From assembly GCF_032818155.1 (NCBI RefSeq), contig NZ_CP102590.1:1054001-1118000 (forward strand): a stretch of DNA of 64,000 nucleotides, read 5' to 3'. A model generated the notes under the pieces. It ran no database searches. It was not told the origin of the DNA and saw only the letters and a list, made by a program, of their open reading frames with translations. Of the stretch, positions 52,793 to 61,703 are shown one piece after another. The position numbers and the translations under genes are program-made. Positions within the stretch are counted from its first letter, which is position 1; the number at the start of each line of letters is the position of its first letter. This DNA is from Niallia taxi (GTDB lineage Bacteria > Bacillota > Bacilli > Bacillales > Cytobacillaceae).

Positions 52793-53527
52793 ATGGTGAA
52801 ATATTCGGCAGTTATATGGATGCTTGTGTTATTTTTTCTTCCTTCTCAAGCTTGGGCGCAGCAAAAGGTGCCAATCCTTATATATCACTCTATCGATGAA
52901 TTTAAAGGTCAAGGCTCTAAGGAGCTATATGTAACACCTGAAAACTTTGAAAAACAAATGATATATTTACGAGACCATGGTTTTACGTTATTAACATTCG
53001 AACATTGGCAGGACACTTCAAAGGTTAAAAAGCCAATTTTTCTTACGTTTGATGATGGATACAAAAACAATATGAAAGTTTATTCTATCTTTGAAAAGTT
53101 GGAAACAGACCAGTTTCGACCGACTGCTACATTTTTTGTTATCTCAGACTTTATCGGCCGTTCCAACCGCCTATCAAAGACTGAATTGAAAAAGCTGGCT
53201 GATAGTGGAATGGTCTCTGTCCAATCACATACGGCGACACATCCCGACTTAACGAAGATAACAAATTATAAGGAAGAGCTGGAGGGTGCAAGAGATGCTA
53301 TTAAGAGTATTACAGGCAAACCAGTTATAGCAGTAGCCTATCCATACGGCAGCTTTAACAGCAAAGTGATGGAGGAAGCGAAAAAATATTATTCATTCGG
53401 ATTAAGTACAACACCCCAATATTATTCCGAGAATGGTCTTAAAAACGAGTTGTTTCTACTGCCGCGTATATATATTAAGTACTCCACTTCAATCAGTGAT
53501 TTTGAAAAAATAGTAAACGGTGGATAG
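52793..53527 (+). CDS. Secreted polysaccharide deacetylase
   Basis: The 244-residue protein begins with a signal peptide (1-22, cut after AWA) behind AAGGAGG. The NodB-type domain has VPILIYHSIDE, the metal and catalytic motif TFDDGY (Asp87, Asp88), SHTATH (His146, His150) and VAYPYGSFNS. Such enzymes remove acetyl groups from peptidoglycan, chitin-like or exported polysaccharides. It stands apart from the bgl operon behind its terminator; its acceptor polymer is unknown. Confidence 0.9.
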   Translation: MVKYSAVIWMLVLFFLPSQAWAQQKVPILIYHSIDEFKGQGSKELYVTPENFEKQMIYLRDHGFTLLTFEHWQDTSKVKKPIFLTFDDGYKNNMKVYSIFEKLETDQFRPTATFFVISDFIGRSNRLSKTELKKLADSGMVSVQSHTATHPDLTKITNYKEELEGARDAIKSITGKPVIAVAYPYGSFNSKVMEEAKKYYSFGLSTTPQYYSENGLKNELFLLPRIYIKYSTSISDFEKIVNGG

Positions 53528-53690
53528 CCTTTATTAAAAAAGGCAGATGACGAAAAAACTACTAATGAATATTGGAAAATAATGAGATATAATTTATGAA
53601 AGTTATATGTCATTCTTTGGGGTTTTGAGACGCTTTTTCATAAATAAGATATGATAGAAAAAAACATTGAAAGGGGAGGGGAAAAATTCA

Positions 53691-54575
53691 ATGAGTTTAA
53701 CTGTTAATATATCTAAACAGGACGACAAGCGTAAAACTATACGGTTTTTGACAGTGGGTATCATTATTGCTGTAACCGCATTATACATAGTAGCTTATTT
53801 CAATTTAAAGCATGATGTAGAGAAAGAAAATATGCTCTTAAATTCAGTGCAAGGCGCAAATACACAGTGGAAAAGCTCAGGTAAGGAATTTCATTTGTGG
53901 AGTGCGATTTCCTATTTCCAAGAAGAAAAAACGATTGGCGAACAAAAAGTTGTCACAAGTTCATTGAAGGAGAAGGTTAGTGTTCTTGGCAATATGGAAT
54001 CGAATTTAGAAGTTTCCATTTTAGCAGACAGCAGCTATGAAGATGACGGAAGCAAAGAACTGTTTTTTTATGATCCGAAAACAGACTATGAGAATCTACC
54101 GCAGGAGCTGAACATGCTGGCTGACATGAACAGCAATACAATGGCAGAGGTTGCACTTTCCTTCGATAATTCCTATTCTTTAACAGAAATAGAGGATATA
54201 CTTGGCTCCAAGCATGTTAATTGGCTGTGGGTAGACACAGCAACAGATGCAGAATTACAAGAAATGAATATGTCGCTAATTGAAGATAATGCTTACGCTG
54301 GGGATACAACAATCGGTTTTCAAGTGAAAGGGGCCGGATTTGTTAGTCATGGACAAGTATTCCTTGATAAACTAAAAAAACTAAGTGATGATGAAGCATA
54401 TCGAAAAGAAGCTGAACTCGTTTTATCTGGAATAAGTAAAAGTACTTTTCCGTCCGTAAAAGATATCAAAGTGAGAGGCGCTGTTATTTCAGGCACGCCA
54501 GAACAGTTGGCTGCCTTTATGAAAGTAAAAATGATTAAAGCATCCACGATAGGAACAAAAATACACCAGATATAA
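53691..54575 (+). CDS. Membrane protein with a Sigma_reg_C-like domain
   Basis: ATG 53691 follows GGGGAGGGG. The 294-residue protein has a short cytoplasmic start, one helix (about 18-38) and a long outer domain in which MAEVALSFDNSYSLTEIEDILGSKHVNWLWVDT resembles the sigma-factor-regulator C-terminal domain found in anti-sigma proteins of Bacillus. No sigma gene lies next to it, so it may be an orphan. It runs into the GyrI-like gene 15 bp downstream. Confidence 0.72.
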   Translation: MSLTVNISKQDDKRKTIRFLTVGIIIAVTALYIVAYFNLKHDVEKENMLLNSVQGANTQWKSSGKEFHLWSAISYFQEEKTIGEQKVVTSSLKEKVSVLGNMESNLEVSILADSSYEDDGSKELFFYDPKTDYENLPQELNMLADMNSNTMAEVALSFDNSYSLTEIEDILGSKHVNWLWVDTATDAELQEMNMSLIEDNAYAGDTTIGFQVKGAGFVSHGQVFLDKLKKLSDDEAYRKEAELVLSGISKSTFPSVKDIKVRGAVISGTPEQLAAFMKVKMIKASTIGTKIHQI

Positions 54576-54590
54576 AGGGAGGCGAGAGGC

Positions 54591-55214
54591 TTGAAACATG
54601 AATGGAGAAAGCATGAAAAGAGCTTGTATTTGCCCAAAGCAACACCAGATCTTGTCGAGGTACCAGCACAAAAGTTTTTTATGATAGATGGCCAAGGAAA
54701 TCCTAATGGAGAAGAGTTTGCCGAAAGGGTTAAAGTTTTATATTCAATGGCGTATGCTGTTCGTATGATGCCTAAAGGAGGAGTTACTCCTCCTGGTTAT
54801 GTAGAATATACAGTTTATCCGCTAGAAGGAATATGGAGTTTAACAGAGAAAGGCAGGAAACTGAAAGAACTGAATAAAGATGAATTCCTCTATACAATCA
54901 TGATAAGACAGCCCGAGTTTGTGACAAAGGAAGTTGCACAAATGGCATTAGAAAAAGTAATGAAAAAGAATCCTCATCCCTTCTTAGAACGAGTGTATTT
55001 CCAAACCTCCGAGGAAAGCCTTAATATCCAAATGCTGCATATCGGTCCATATGATGACGAACCAGAAAGCTTTGCCAAAATGGACGAGTTTGCGCAGGAA
55101 AATAACCTCCTAAGAATTGAAAAGGAGCACAGAGAAATATACTTGTCTGATGCAAGGAAAGTGGCTCCAGAAAAACTAAAAACCGTTTTGAGATATAAAG
55201 TCCAACCTAAATGA
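54591..55214 (+). CDS. GyrI-like small-molecule-binding protein
   Basis: A TTG start 8 bp after GGGAGG gives 207 residues. EVPAQKFFMIDGQGNPNGEEFAERVKVLYSMAYAVRM is the opening of stand-alone GyrI-like proteins, and LERVYFQTSEESLNIQMLHIGPYDDEPESFAKMDEF is their second repeat. Such proteins bind or hydrolyse small hydrophobic compounds, as do the effector domains of BmrR-like regulators; no DNA-binding part is present here. It probably shares a transcript with the gene in front of it and ends at the terminator at 55222. Confidence 0.85.
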   Translation: MKHEWRKHEKSLYLPKATPDLVEVPAQKFFMIDGQGNPNGEEFAERVKVLYSMAYAVRMMPKGGVTPPGYVEYTVYPLEGIWSLTEKGRKLKELNKDEFLYTIMIRQPEFVTKEVAQMALEKVMKKNPHPFLERVYFQTSEESLNIQMLHIGPYDDEPESFAKMDEFAQENNLLRIEKEHREIYLSDARKVAPEKLKTVLRYKVQPK

Positions 55215-55221
55215 AGTTAAT

Positions 55222-55251
55222 AAAAAGGGAACTTGATTAAGTTCCCTTTTT
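55222..55251. terminator. Bidirectional terminator
   Basis: AAAAAGGGAACTT (55222-55234) pairs with AAGTTCCCTTTTT (55239-55251) around GATT; it serves converging genes. Confidence 0.9.
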
Positions 55252-55257
55252 CGACTG

Positions 55258-55563
55258 TTATTGTGGGATAAAGTCATAAACAATTAAACCAATGGAAAGT
55301 AAAGAAACGGTAAAAAAGAGTATGGTATTACCGAATATGGAGATTATCTTAAACACTGATTTCTCCCCCTTAAACCCGAAAACAACCCCGAGTATTGGTG
55401 TGATAATCATAGGTGCGAAAAACAAATATCCTAACCATTCAAATCCAGTAAAATATGAATTGCCTGTTGGAGAGTATAGACTGCCAACCATATATGCCAG
55501 TAATGTCCATCCTATTGTTCCTAAAAAGCAATAAAATGAGAAGGAAGTATAAATATTTCTCAA
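55258..55563 (-). CDS. Small three-helix membrane protein, not recognised
   Basis: A TTG start behind GAAGAGG (complement) gives 101 residues with three helices (about 9-28, 43-65 and 74-96). There is no catalytic motif. The strong terminator directly after it and the membrane pattern support a real gene. Confidence 0.58.
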   Translation of the reverse strand: MRNIYTSFSFYCFLGTIGWTLLAYMVGSLYSPTGNSYFTGFEWLGYLFFAPMIITPILGVVFGFKGEKSVFKIISIFGNTILFFTVSLLSIGLIVYDFIPQ

Positions 55564-55716
55564 AGTAAAAAACCTCTTCCAATAATTGTCTTATCGGTTC
55601 ATAATATACAAATAATGGTATCGTTGAAAGTGCAATATTACCTGATTGAAGGATCGCAAACTAAAAAGGCTATAAGCAAGTTGGCCTATATATGAAACTA
55701 AAATGGAGTGATGACA

Positions 55717-55914
55717 ATGGCTGAAACAACATGCCCTCAATGCAACAGCGACAATATAAACAAGGGAGTTATTGTATCAGGAGTTAATAACTTGCATATG
55801 TATGCTTATGATAATAGAAGACGCGGGTCTTCCCCAATTTTGTCTTATTACTGTGAGAAATGTGGCTATATTATTGGATCGTTTGTGGAGAATCCCAATA
55901 GACTAGCAGACTAG
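55717..55914 (+). CDS. Small zinc-ribbon protein
   Basis: ATG 55717 lies 8 bp after GGAG; an earlier GTG at 55708 overlaps that site. The 65-residue protein has two CxxC knuckles, TCPQCNSDN and YYCEKCGYI, which hold one zinc. Between them is NNLHMYAYDNRRRGSSPILS. It is probably a nucleic-acid or protein adaptor. It lies just upstream of the kinase/Nudix pair. Confidence 0.7.
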   Translation: MAETTCPQCNSDNINKGVIVSGVNNLHMYAYDNRRRGSSPILSYYCEKCGYIIGSFVENPNRLAD

Positions 55915-55960
55915 CAAGGGAATATGCCGCCAGCCTACTACAAAAATCGAGGTGGTAACT

Positions 55961-56525
55961 ATGGGCAAATTTCCATTAATTTTGTCAATTTCAGCAATAT
56001 CAGGTGGTGGAAAAACGACAGTAGCAAAAAGGCTGGCTGCTCATCTAAATGAAGGAGTAAGAATAGTACATTATGATGAATATCAGTTAACCGGACCAAG
56101 TGACTTCGGCAATTGGGCTGTGAGTAGCGGAGATTATAATGATTGGGATGTGTCGCCAATTGTTAAAGATATTAATTTACATATTAAAAATCCAGAAGTA
56201 AAATACATTATTCTGGATTATCCTTTTTCTTATCTTCATGCTCAGTTGAAGGATATGATTAGCATCTCTATTTTCATTTATTTTCATTGATACGCCATTA
56301 GATATAGCTATGGCAAGAAGGCTTATCCGTGGAAATTACATAACAGTGGATATGATAAAAATAGATTCTCAAATCTATCTGGATAAGGGCAGAAAAGCAT
56401 ATCAAATCATGATTGAGAAGGTAAAACCAAGTGCTGATAGAGTTATAGATGGAACTCTGTCAGTAGAAGCTATCACGCAAAAACTAGTAAATATAATAAG
56501 GAGCAAAAGCCTAAATGAACGTTAG
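55961..56525 (+). pseudogene. Uridine-kinase-like P-loop kinase broken by a 10-bp duplication
   Basis: ATG 55961 (behind GAGGTGG) opens a kinase with Walker A AISGGGKTT (about residues 11-19), HYDEYQLTGPSDFGNW and IILDYPFSYLH. The frame stops at 56288 after ISIFIYFH. The rest, DTPLDIAMARRLIRGNYITVDMIKIDSQIYLDKGRKAY and on to 56525, is in another frame. The cause is visible: ATTTTCATT occurs twice in tandem (56270-56278 and 56280-56288, 10-bp period). Removing one 10-bp unit restores ISIFIDTPLDIAMARRL and a full-length protein of about 184 residues. It is a recent mutation or a sequence error. Confidence 0.88.
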
Positions 56526-56973
56526 AATATCAGCAAAAGCCATTATTATAGATAATGATAGATTATTGTTAACAAAGAATAAAGACGACGAAGGGCATTT
56601 TTATTTATTCCCAGGGGGCGGACAGGAGCATGGAGAAACATTACATCATGCTGTGAAAAGAGAGTGCTTAGAAGAAATTGGCGAAGATGTCGAGGTTGGA
56701 GAGCTGCTGTTTATCCGAGAATACATCGGGAAAAATCACGAGCACGCATCCTTTGATTCAAACTTTCATCAAGTTGAACATTATTTTATATGCCGTTTGT
56801 TAAATGAAAATGATATTCTGCCATCAAATCCAGATAGTCACCAAGTTGGAATGGAATGGCTGCCTATTCAACAATTACAAAACTACAGGATTTATCCGAA
56901 GGAACTGCTTCCGTATCTTATCAAATATACAAAAAATAGATCAACTCCTGTTTATTTAGGGGATATAAATTAA
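56515..56973 (+). CDS. Nudix hydrolase
   Basis: The 152-residue protein has the Nudix box GGGQEHGETLHHAVKRECLEEIGEDVEVG with the full GX5EX7REUXEEXGU pattern (REC-LEEIG). ISAKAIIIDNDRLLLTKNKDD at the start and GMEWLPIQQLQ near the end are typical of small housekeeping Nudix enzymes. The ATG overlaps the end of the broken kinase gene by 11 bp, with AAGGAGC upstream, so the pair was translationally coupled. Substrate unknown; a nucleotide or sugar-nucleotide is likely. Confidence 0.9.
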   Translation: MNVRISAKAIIIDNDRLLLTKNKDDEGHFYLFPGGGQEHGETLHHAVKRECLEEIGEDVEVGELLFIREYIGKNHEHASFDSNFHQVEHYFICRLLNENDILPSNPDSHQVGMEWLPIQQLQNYRIYPKELLPYLIKYTKNRSTPVYLGDIN

Positions 56974-57020
56974 GCCTGAATACTGAGTCTATCTGTTTTG
57001 ACAAAGTTTAAGACTATTTA

Positions 57021-57437
57021 TTACTTAATTTCTCTTAGTGACTTACCTTCATGGAGCTCCTGGATTCCTTCTTCACATACTCCGTATGAACGCCAGGAGC
57101 ATGTTTCACAAATAATTGGGATATCGGAAGGCACAGCATGTGTTAGAATAGCTGTTTCAATATCTCTCCAACGAATAATCTCACCAACATGAAGTCCTAG
57201 TTTTTCTAAAAAAGCAGAATCTCTATCATATATATGACTGTCTAAACAATGGTACTTTCCTGAATTAGGATATTTCTCGCATAATTGATCAGGACCTTCT
57301 ACAATTTGAACCAATGTTTCGGGATTTTTCCGCAATGTTTGATGCAGCTTGGTCATGTTTTGTACGTACTCTGCTGAATAGCCCATCCCCCGGTATCCTA
57401 ACAGACAGAAAAGATGATGACCCCGAAGTTTATACAT
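57021..57437 (-). CDS. DUF1284-family cysteine-rich protein
   Basis: The 138-residue protein has the family start YKLRGHHLFCLLGYRGMGYSAEYVQNM and conserved cysteines (Cys11, CEKYP, YHC, CETCSW, GVC), which suggest an iron-sulfur or zinc site. DUF1284 has no known function. The ATG follows AGGAGGATTTTC (complement). It is a single gene. Confidence 0.85.
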   Translation of the reverse strand: MYKLRGHHLFCLLGYRGMGYSAEYVQNMTKLHQTLRKNPETLVQIVEGPDQLCEKYPNSGKYHCLDSHIYDRDSAFLEKLGLHVGEIIRWRDIETAILTHAVPSDIPIICETCSWRSYGVCEEGIQELHEGKSLREIK

Positions 57438-57729
57438 GAAAATCCTCCTGTATTTTTGATATGTAAACTATAATTATATTTTAGTTAACTTATTATTAAT
57501 ATAGCATTTATTTCATACAAGCGTAAATAAAGAATTTTCTCGAATCTATATATTTCGGGAATTGCAAACGAAAATGCTCAAGGATAATAAAGTGAAAGTG
57601 GAGAGGGCGAGATATAGTCTTATAGATAAGTTAGGTGGTGGACTGTTCAACAGAGCTTTCGCAAATAAAAGCAAGCTGTTTCCTATTGTTTTTTAATGGA
57701 TGTCTACCCGAAGCTTAGAGGAGAACTAT

Positions 57730-57755
57730 AAAGGGCCAGCGACTTTGCTAGCCCC
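57730..57755 (-). terminator. Terminator of the sugar/polyol operon
   Basis: On the minus strand GGGGCTAGC pairs with GCTGGCCC around AAAGTC and is followed by TTTATAG. It ends the operon read from 61491. The remaining gap 57438-57729 shows nothing I can name. Confidence 0.65.
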
Positions 57756-57766
57756 TGTTTCATATA

Positions 57767-59125
57767 TCAATGGTTAACGATACTTTCCTCAACATCTTTA
57801 GCTGCTAATGCTCGCCTGCGACCGAGTTCAACATCCATATCTGTCCGCTTCTCATCCAGTTTATAAAAGAACATGGTAATTCCTATCAGTACACAAATAA
57901 TTAATGGAACCCAGATAAAGCTGATTTCAATATAATGCAAGGCAGTTGTCGTTTGGGTGGCATTTGGCACATAGCCGCCCAATTTCAAAAACACACCTAC
58001 AAGCGCACTGCCGAGACCTAAGCTGACTTTAACAAAAAAGCCTTGGAAAGCAGCAATCATGCCGGAAATACTGCGATGGTTTTTGTACTCTGAATAATCA
58101 ATAACGTCTGGCTGGATGGAAAAGGTCGTGCCGAATATTCCATAAATCCCAAGTCCTGTTATTGTTAAGCCAGCAATCAGCATGGAAGGGGAGGTTTTTC
58201 CGAAATAAATAACTAAATCGCCAATGATATAAATGACAGTACTTAAAAGCAATACGGTTTTCTTCGGCATTTTCTTTTGCAGCCATGGTAATAGAAGCAG
58301 CATTGGCAGACCTGATAATATCCCGAATAATCCTACAAATGTGAGCCAATCCGTCCGTCCGAGATTGTAAGTGAAATAGTAGATGACGGTTGTATTGCGA
58401 ATAACAAATAGGCCAAAGTAAAGAAAATTTAAGATGAAGAAAATAACAGCAGGTCCGGTTAATCCTTTAAAATCTTCTTTAAAGGAGGATTTGCCTGGCT
58501 GGACGGTTGGTGGCACAACCTCCTTCGTATTTAAGAAGGTAAACACAAATACAAACACAGCTGCGATACCGTATATAGTCATTGTTACTAAATAACCCTT
58601 TTGATCATCTCCTTGACCAAAGTAATGAACCATTGGTGTCGTAATCGTCATAACTAAAGCGCTTCCAATTAATGCGCAAATCATTCTCGTCGAAACTAAC
58701 CAGTTACGCTCATGATTATCCGACGTTAATCTTGGCACAATGGTGTTTAAAGGGATATTAACGACCGTATATGCAATGTTTAATAAGCAGTATGTGACAT
58801 ATGCCCAGAGAATCTTACCTGACATGCCGACATCAGGAACAATAAAAGTCATGATCGTAAAGACAGCGAATGGTATTGCTCCAATGATGAAATAAGGTCT
58901 TCCTTGGCCCCATCTCGTTTTTGTTCTGTCTACTAATAATCCCATGCCGGTATCTGCAAAAGCATCGATGATTTTGGTTACTAACATTAACGTACCAGCA
59001 ACCGCTGCGCTAATACCAAACACATCTGTATAGAAAAAAAGGAGATAAGATGCCATTGTACTAAATACGAGGTTGCAGGCGAAATCGCCTGCACCGTATC
59101 CAATTCTCTTTTTCCATTTATCCAT
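57767..59125 (-). CDS. GPH-family sugar:cation symporter
   Basis: The 452-residue protein has twelve helices and the opening typical of glycoside-pentoside-hexuronide symporters (KRIGYGAGDFACNLVFSTMASYLLFFYTDVFGISAAVAGTLMLVTKIIDAFADTGMGLLVDRTKTRWGQGRPYFI). The conserved Asp pair in DAFADTGMG and the loop DRTKTRWGQGRPY fit. The ATG follows AAAAGGAGC (complement). It is the third gene of a unit with an FGGY kinase and an SDR, so it should import the sugar or polyol they use. Confidence 0.9.
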   Translation of the reverse strand: MDKWKKRIGYGAGDFACNLVFSTMASYLLFFYTDVFGISAAVAGTLMLVTKIIDAFADTGMGLLVDRTKTRWGQGRPYFIIGAIPFAVFTIMTFIVPDVGMSGKILWAYVTYCLLNIAYTVVNIPLNTIVPRLTSDNHERNWLVSTRMICALIGSALVMTITTPMVHYFGQGDDQKGYLVTMTIYGIAAVFVFVFTFLNTKEVVPPTVQPGKSSFKEDFKGLTGPAVIFFILNFLYFGLFVIRNTTVIYYFTYNLGRTDWLTFVGLFGILSGLPMLLLLPWLQKKMPKKTVLLLSTVIYIIGDLVIYFGKTSPSMLIAGLTITGLGIYGIFGTTFSIQPDVIDYSEYKNHRSISGMIAAFQGFFVKVSLGLGSALVGVFLKLGGYVPNATQTTTALHYIEISFIWVPLIICVLIGITMFFYKLDEKRTDMDVELGRRRALAAKDVEESIVNH

Positions 59126-59157
59126 TTTGTCACAGCTCCTTTTGCATATTTACTTAG

Positions 59158-60687
59158 TCAGCGTACTGAAATGCTTGTTAGTGTTTTCATATCTGTCTTT
59201 AAGTTTTGATAGATTGATTTATATACCTTGTAATAGTCATTATATTTACGATGATTTTCTTGATTAGGCATAATTTTATCATCTAATACCTGCCACTTTT
59301 TGACATCGTCATAAGAAAGAAGGCCTGTGCCAATACCAGCGAGCATGACATCCCCCATATTTGCTTCTACATCATGGATAGGGCAAACGATTGGATATCC
59401 GGTAACGTCTGCGAAAATTTGTCTCCAAAGCTTCGACTTTGTAACACCGCCGGCAAGGAGAATATATTCACCTAAATATTCTCCAGTTGCTTCAATTGCA
59501 TCTCTTAAGCTGAAGGCAACCGCTTCCAAAAAGGCTCGATACATATGTGCCTTCGTATGTGCCAGCGAAAGTCCGACAATGGTGCCTTTTGCATCAGAAT
59601 CCCAAATCGGACTTCTTTCCCCCATAAAGTAGGGGAGTACAACCAAGCCATCACTTCCTGCCGGAATGTTAGCCGCCTGTTCATTTAATACATCATAAGC
59701 ATTTTTGCCGCCGGCTTTTTCTGCTTCCAATTCAAATTGACATAAGGTTTGCCGGAACCATTTTACAATCGCACCTGCAGTCGCACCTCCTGCAAAATAG
59801 TAGGAGAGACGTTTAGCATCATATAAATATGGCCAGACAATTAAGTCTTTTCCTTGCACAGGTTTATCAGAAATTAAAGCTGCACACATCGAGGTACCAA
59901 TTGCTGCTGCATAAATCCCTGAATCGAAAACACCAAGTCCGATAGTTGCTGCACCGCAGTCAATTCCACTTGCAATAACAGGCATACCTGCAGTCAGTCC
60001 TAATTCGGCTGCCGCTTCTATCGTTAATCCCCCGACAATATCTGTTGATTCGACGATTTTTTCAGGCATCATGGAGAAAGGAATATCCATTGCAGCCATC
60101 ATTTCCTTTGACCAAGCCCGATTATTCATATCGAAAATTCCACCAATATTTCCTGCAGAGGAATAATCAATGACAACTTCGCCAGTTAGTTTATAAATGA
60201 CATAATCATTTGGCGGTAGGAAGAGCTTCGTTTTGCGCCAGTTTTCCGGCTCATTATTTTTCATCCACAATATTTTCGTATATCCATAGTAAGGATCTGC
60301 CCCATTATGGGTAACCTCAAGCAGTTTCTCTTTTCCAATAGATTCTAGAACCCAATTTGCTTCTTTTTCTGCTCTGCGGTCCATCCAAATCATACAAGGT
60401 CTGACAGGCTCCATATTCTCATCCAATGGGATGCCAGAGCCACCGTAAAGGCCGCTGACAGCAATCCCACGTATATTCTCAGGGGGGATTCCCGATTTTA
60501 ATACAGTGTTTTTAATAGATGCTTTCGCCGCATCAAGCCAAACAGATGGCCATTGCTCTGCCCACAAAGGCTTTGGTGTTAACACATCGTATTCCTGCAG
60601 ATCTTGAGCAATTAGATTGCCATCTGTGTCCATTAGTATTGTTTTTGTGCCAGATGTGCCAATGTCTGTGCCGAGTAAGTAGTTCAT
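59158..60687 (-). CDS. FGGY-family sugar/polyol kinase (xylulokinase-like)
   Basis: The 509-residue protein has the FGGY kinase marks: GTDIGTSGTKTILMD at the start, WMDRRAEKEANW, GIDCGAATIGLGVFDSGIYAAAIGTSMCA and LAGGVTKSKLWRQIFADVTG near the end. Length and motifs are closest to xylulokinases and related polyol or ketose kinases; the substrate is not fixed by motif alone. The ATG follows AGGAGGTCATGA (complement). The SDR gene lies 24 bp upstream and the transporter gene 32 bp downstream. Confidence 0.9.
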   Translation of the reverse strand: MNYLLGTDIGTSGTKTILMDTDGNLIAQDLQEYDVLTPKPLWAEQWPSVWLDAAKASIKNTVLKSGIPPENIRGIAVSGLYGGSGIPLDENMEPVRPCMIWMDRRAEKEANWVLESIGKEKLLEVTHNGADPYYGYTKILWMKNNEPENWRKTKLFLPPNDYVIYKLTGEVVIDYSSAGNIGGIFDMNNRAWSKEMMAAMDIPFSMMPEKIVESTDIVGGLTIEAAAELGLTAGMPVIASGIDCGAATIGLGVFDSGIYAAAIGTSMCAALISDKPVQGKDLIVWPYLYDAKRLSYYFAGGATAGAIVKWFRQTLCQFELEAEKAGGKNAYDVLNEQAANIPAGSDGLVVLPYFMGERSPIWDSDAKGTIVGLSLAHTKAHMYRAFLEAVAFSLRDAIEATGEYLGEYILLAGGVTKSKLWRQIFADVTGYPIVCPIHDVEANMGDVMLAGIGTGLLSYDDVKKWQVLDDKIMPNQENHRKYNDYYKVYKSIYQNLKTDMKTLTSISVR

Positions 60688-60711
60688 CGTTCATGACCTC
60701 CTAGGAATCTA

Positions 60712-61491
60712 TTAAATCGCAGTGAAAGCTCCATCAATGACAAAGTCTGATCCAGTCGTAAAGCTGCTTGTGTCTCCTGCGAGATATACACAAATGGATT
60801 GAAGTTCCTCAGGTCTGCCCATACGCTTAAGCGGTGCCATTTCATTCCATTGTTCAATGAGTGGCTTTAAGCTTGGTGAGTTTAAAGTAAGCTCTGTTCC
60901 GATGTATCCTGGGCTGATACAGTTAACACGAACATTTCTTGTTGCCCATTCAACTGCAAGTGATTTCGTCAGCTGTATGACACCTGCTTTTGAAGCATTA
61001 TAGGAGGCCTGTGGCTGCGGTACATTTACAATATGTCCTGACATGGAAGCAGTGTTAATAATAGAGCCGCCGCCTTGTTTTAACATAACCTTTCCAGCAG
61101 CTTGAGCTGTTAGGAAAACACCTGTGAGATTAATATCAATGACTTTCTTCCATTGGTCAAAAGTCATTTCCTCTGCAGGTATATTCAAGCAGATTCCCGC
61201 ATTACAAAAAGCAACATCCAACCGGCCGAAATTTTCCAACACAGTATCAATCATAGCGCTTACATCTTTTGGGTTAGTAACATCTGCTTTAATGGCAATC
61301 GACTTAATGCCATTATTTTCTTCCAATTCCTTCGCAGTTTTTGTAGCTTCGTCGATATCTAAATCAACAATGGCAATATCTGCTCCAGCTTCAGCGAAGG
61401 CAGTCGCAACGCTTTTACCAATACCTCTTGCACCACCAGTTACAAAGATTTTTTTCCCGTCTAAACGCATTTTTTCAATAATACCCATCAT
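60712..61491 (-). CDS. Short-chain dehydrogenase (polyol or sugar dehydrogenase-like)
   Basis: I place the start at the ATG 6 bp after AAAAGGA (complement 61489-61491); another ATG lies at 61497. The 259-residue protein has TGGARGIGKSVATAF (NAD binding), NAG, Ser in NTASMSG, the YNASK catalytic pair and CISPGYIGTEL. Among SDRs it resembles arabitol, sorbose or gluconate dehydrogenases. As the first gene of the operon it would make the ketose that the FGGY kinase phosphorylates. Confidence 0.9.
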   Translation of the reverse strand: MMGIIEKMRLDGKKIFVTGGARGIGKSVATAFAEAGADIAIVDLDIDEATKTAKELEENNGIKSIAIKADVTNPKDVSAMIDTVLENFGRLDVAFCNAGICLNIPAEEMTFDQWKKVIDINLTGVFLTAQAAGKVMLKQGGGSIINTASMSGHIVNVPQPQASYNASKAGVIQLTKSLAVEWATRNVRVNCISPGYIGTELTLNSPSLKPLIEQWNEMAPLKRMGRPEELQSICVYLAGDTSSFTTGSDFVIDGAFTAI

Positions 61492-61511
61492 TATCATTCC
61501 TTTTCGTTAAT

Positions 61512-61527
61512 GTATTTTGTAAAATAC
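61512..61527. promoter_or_regulatory. Candidate ROK operator of the sugar/polyol operon
   Basis: GTATTTT (61512-61518) and AAAATAC (61521-61527) form a perfect dyad 21 bp upstream of the SDR start. A/T-rich TTTATAAAAT stretches at 61530 and 61670 may be further half-sites. Confidence 0.45.
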
Positions 61528-61703
61528 TTTTATAAAATATATTTACATAATAAATCCTGTTAAGCGAATAGTCAATAATTAGAATAGAAAAAGTTGGCAG
61601 AAGGTTTTTGACAAAGCTGTGATTGTATACGTATATATGGTATATTTAATGTGCTAACATAAAGGTTTTTTATAAAATTAGTTTGTAAAAATGGGGTATT
61701 ATC

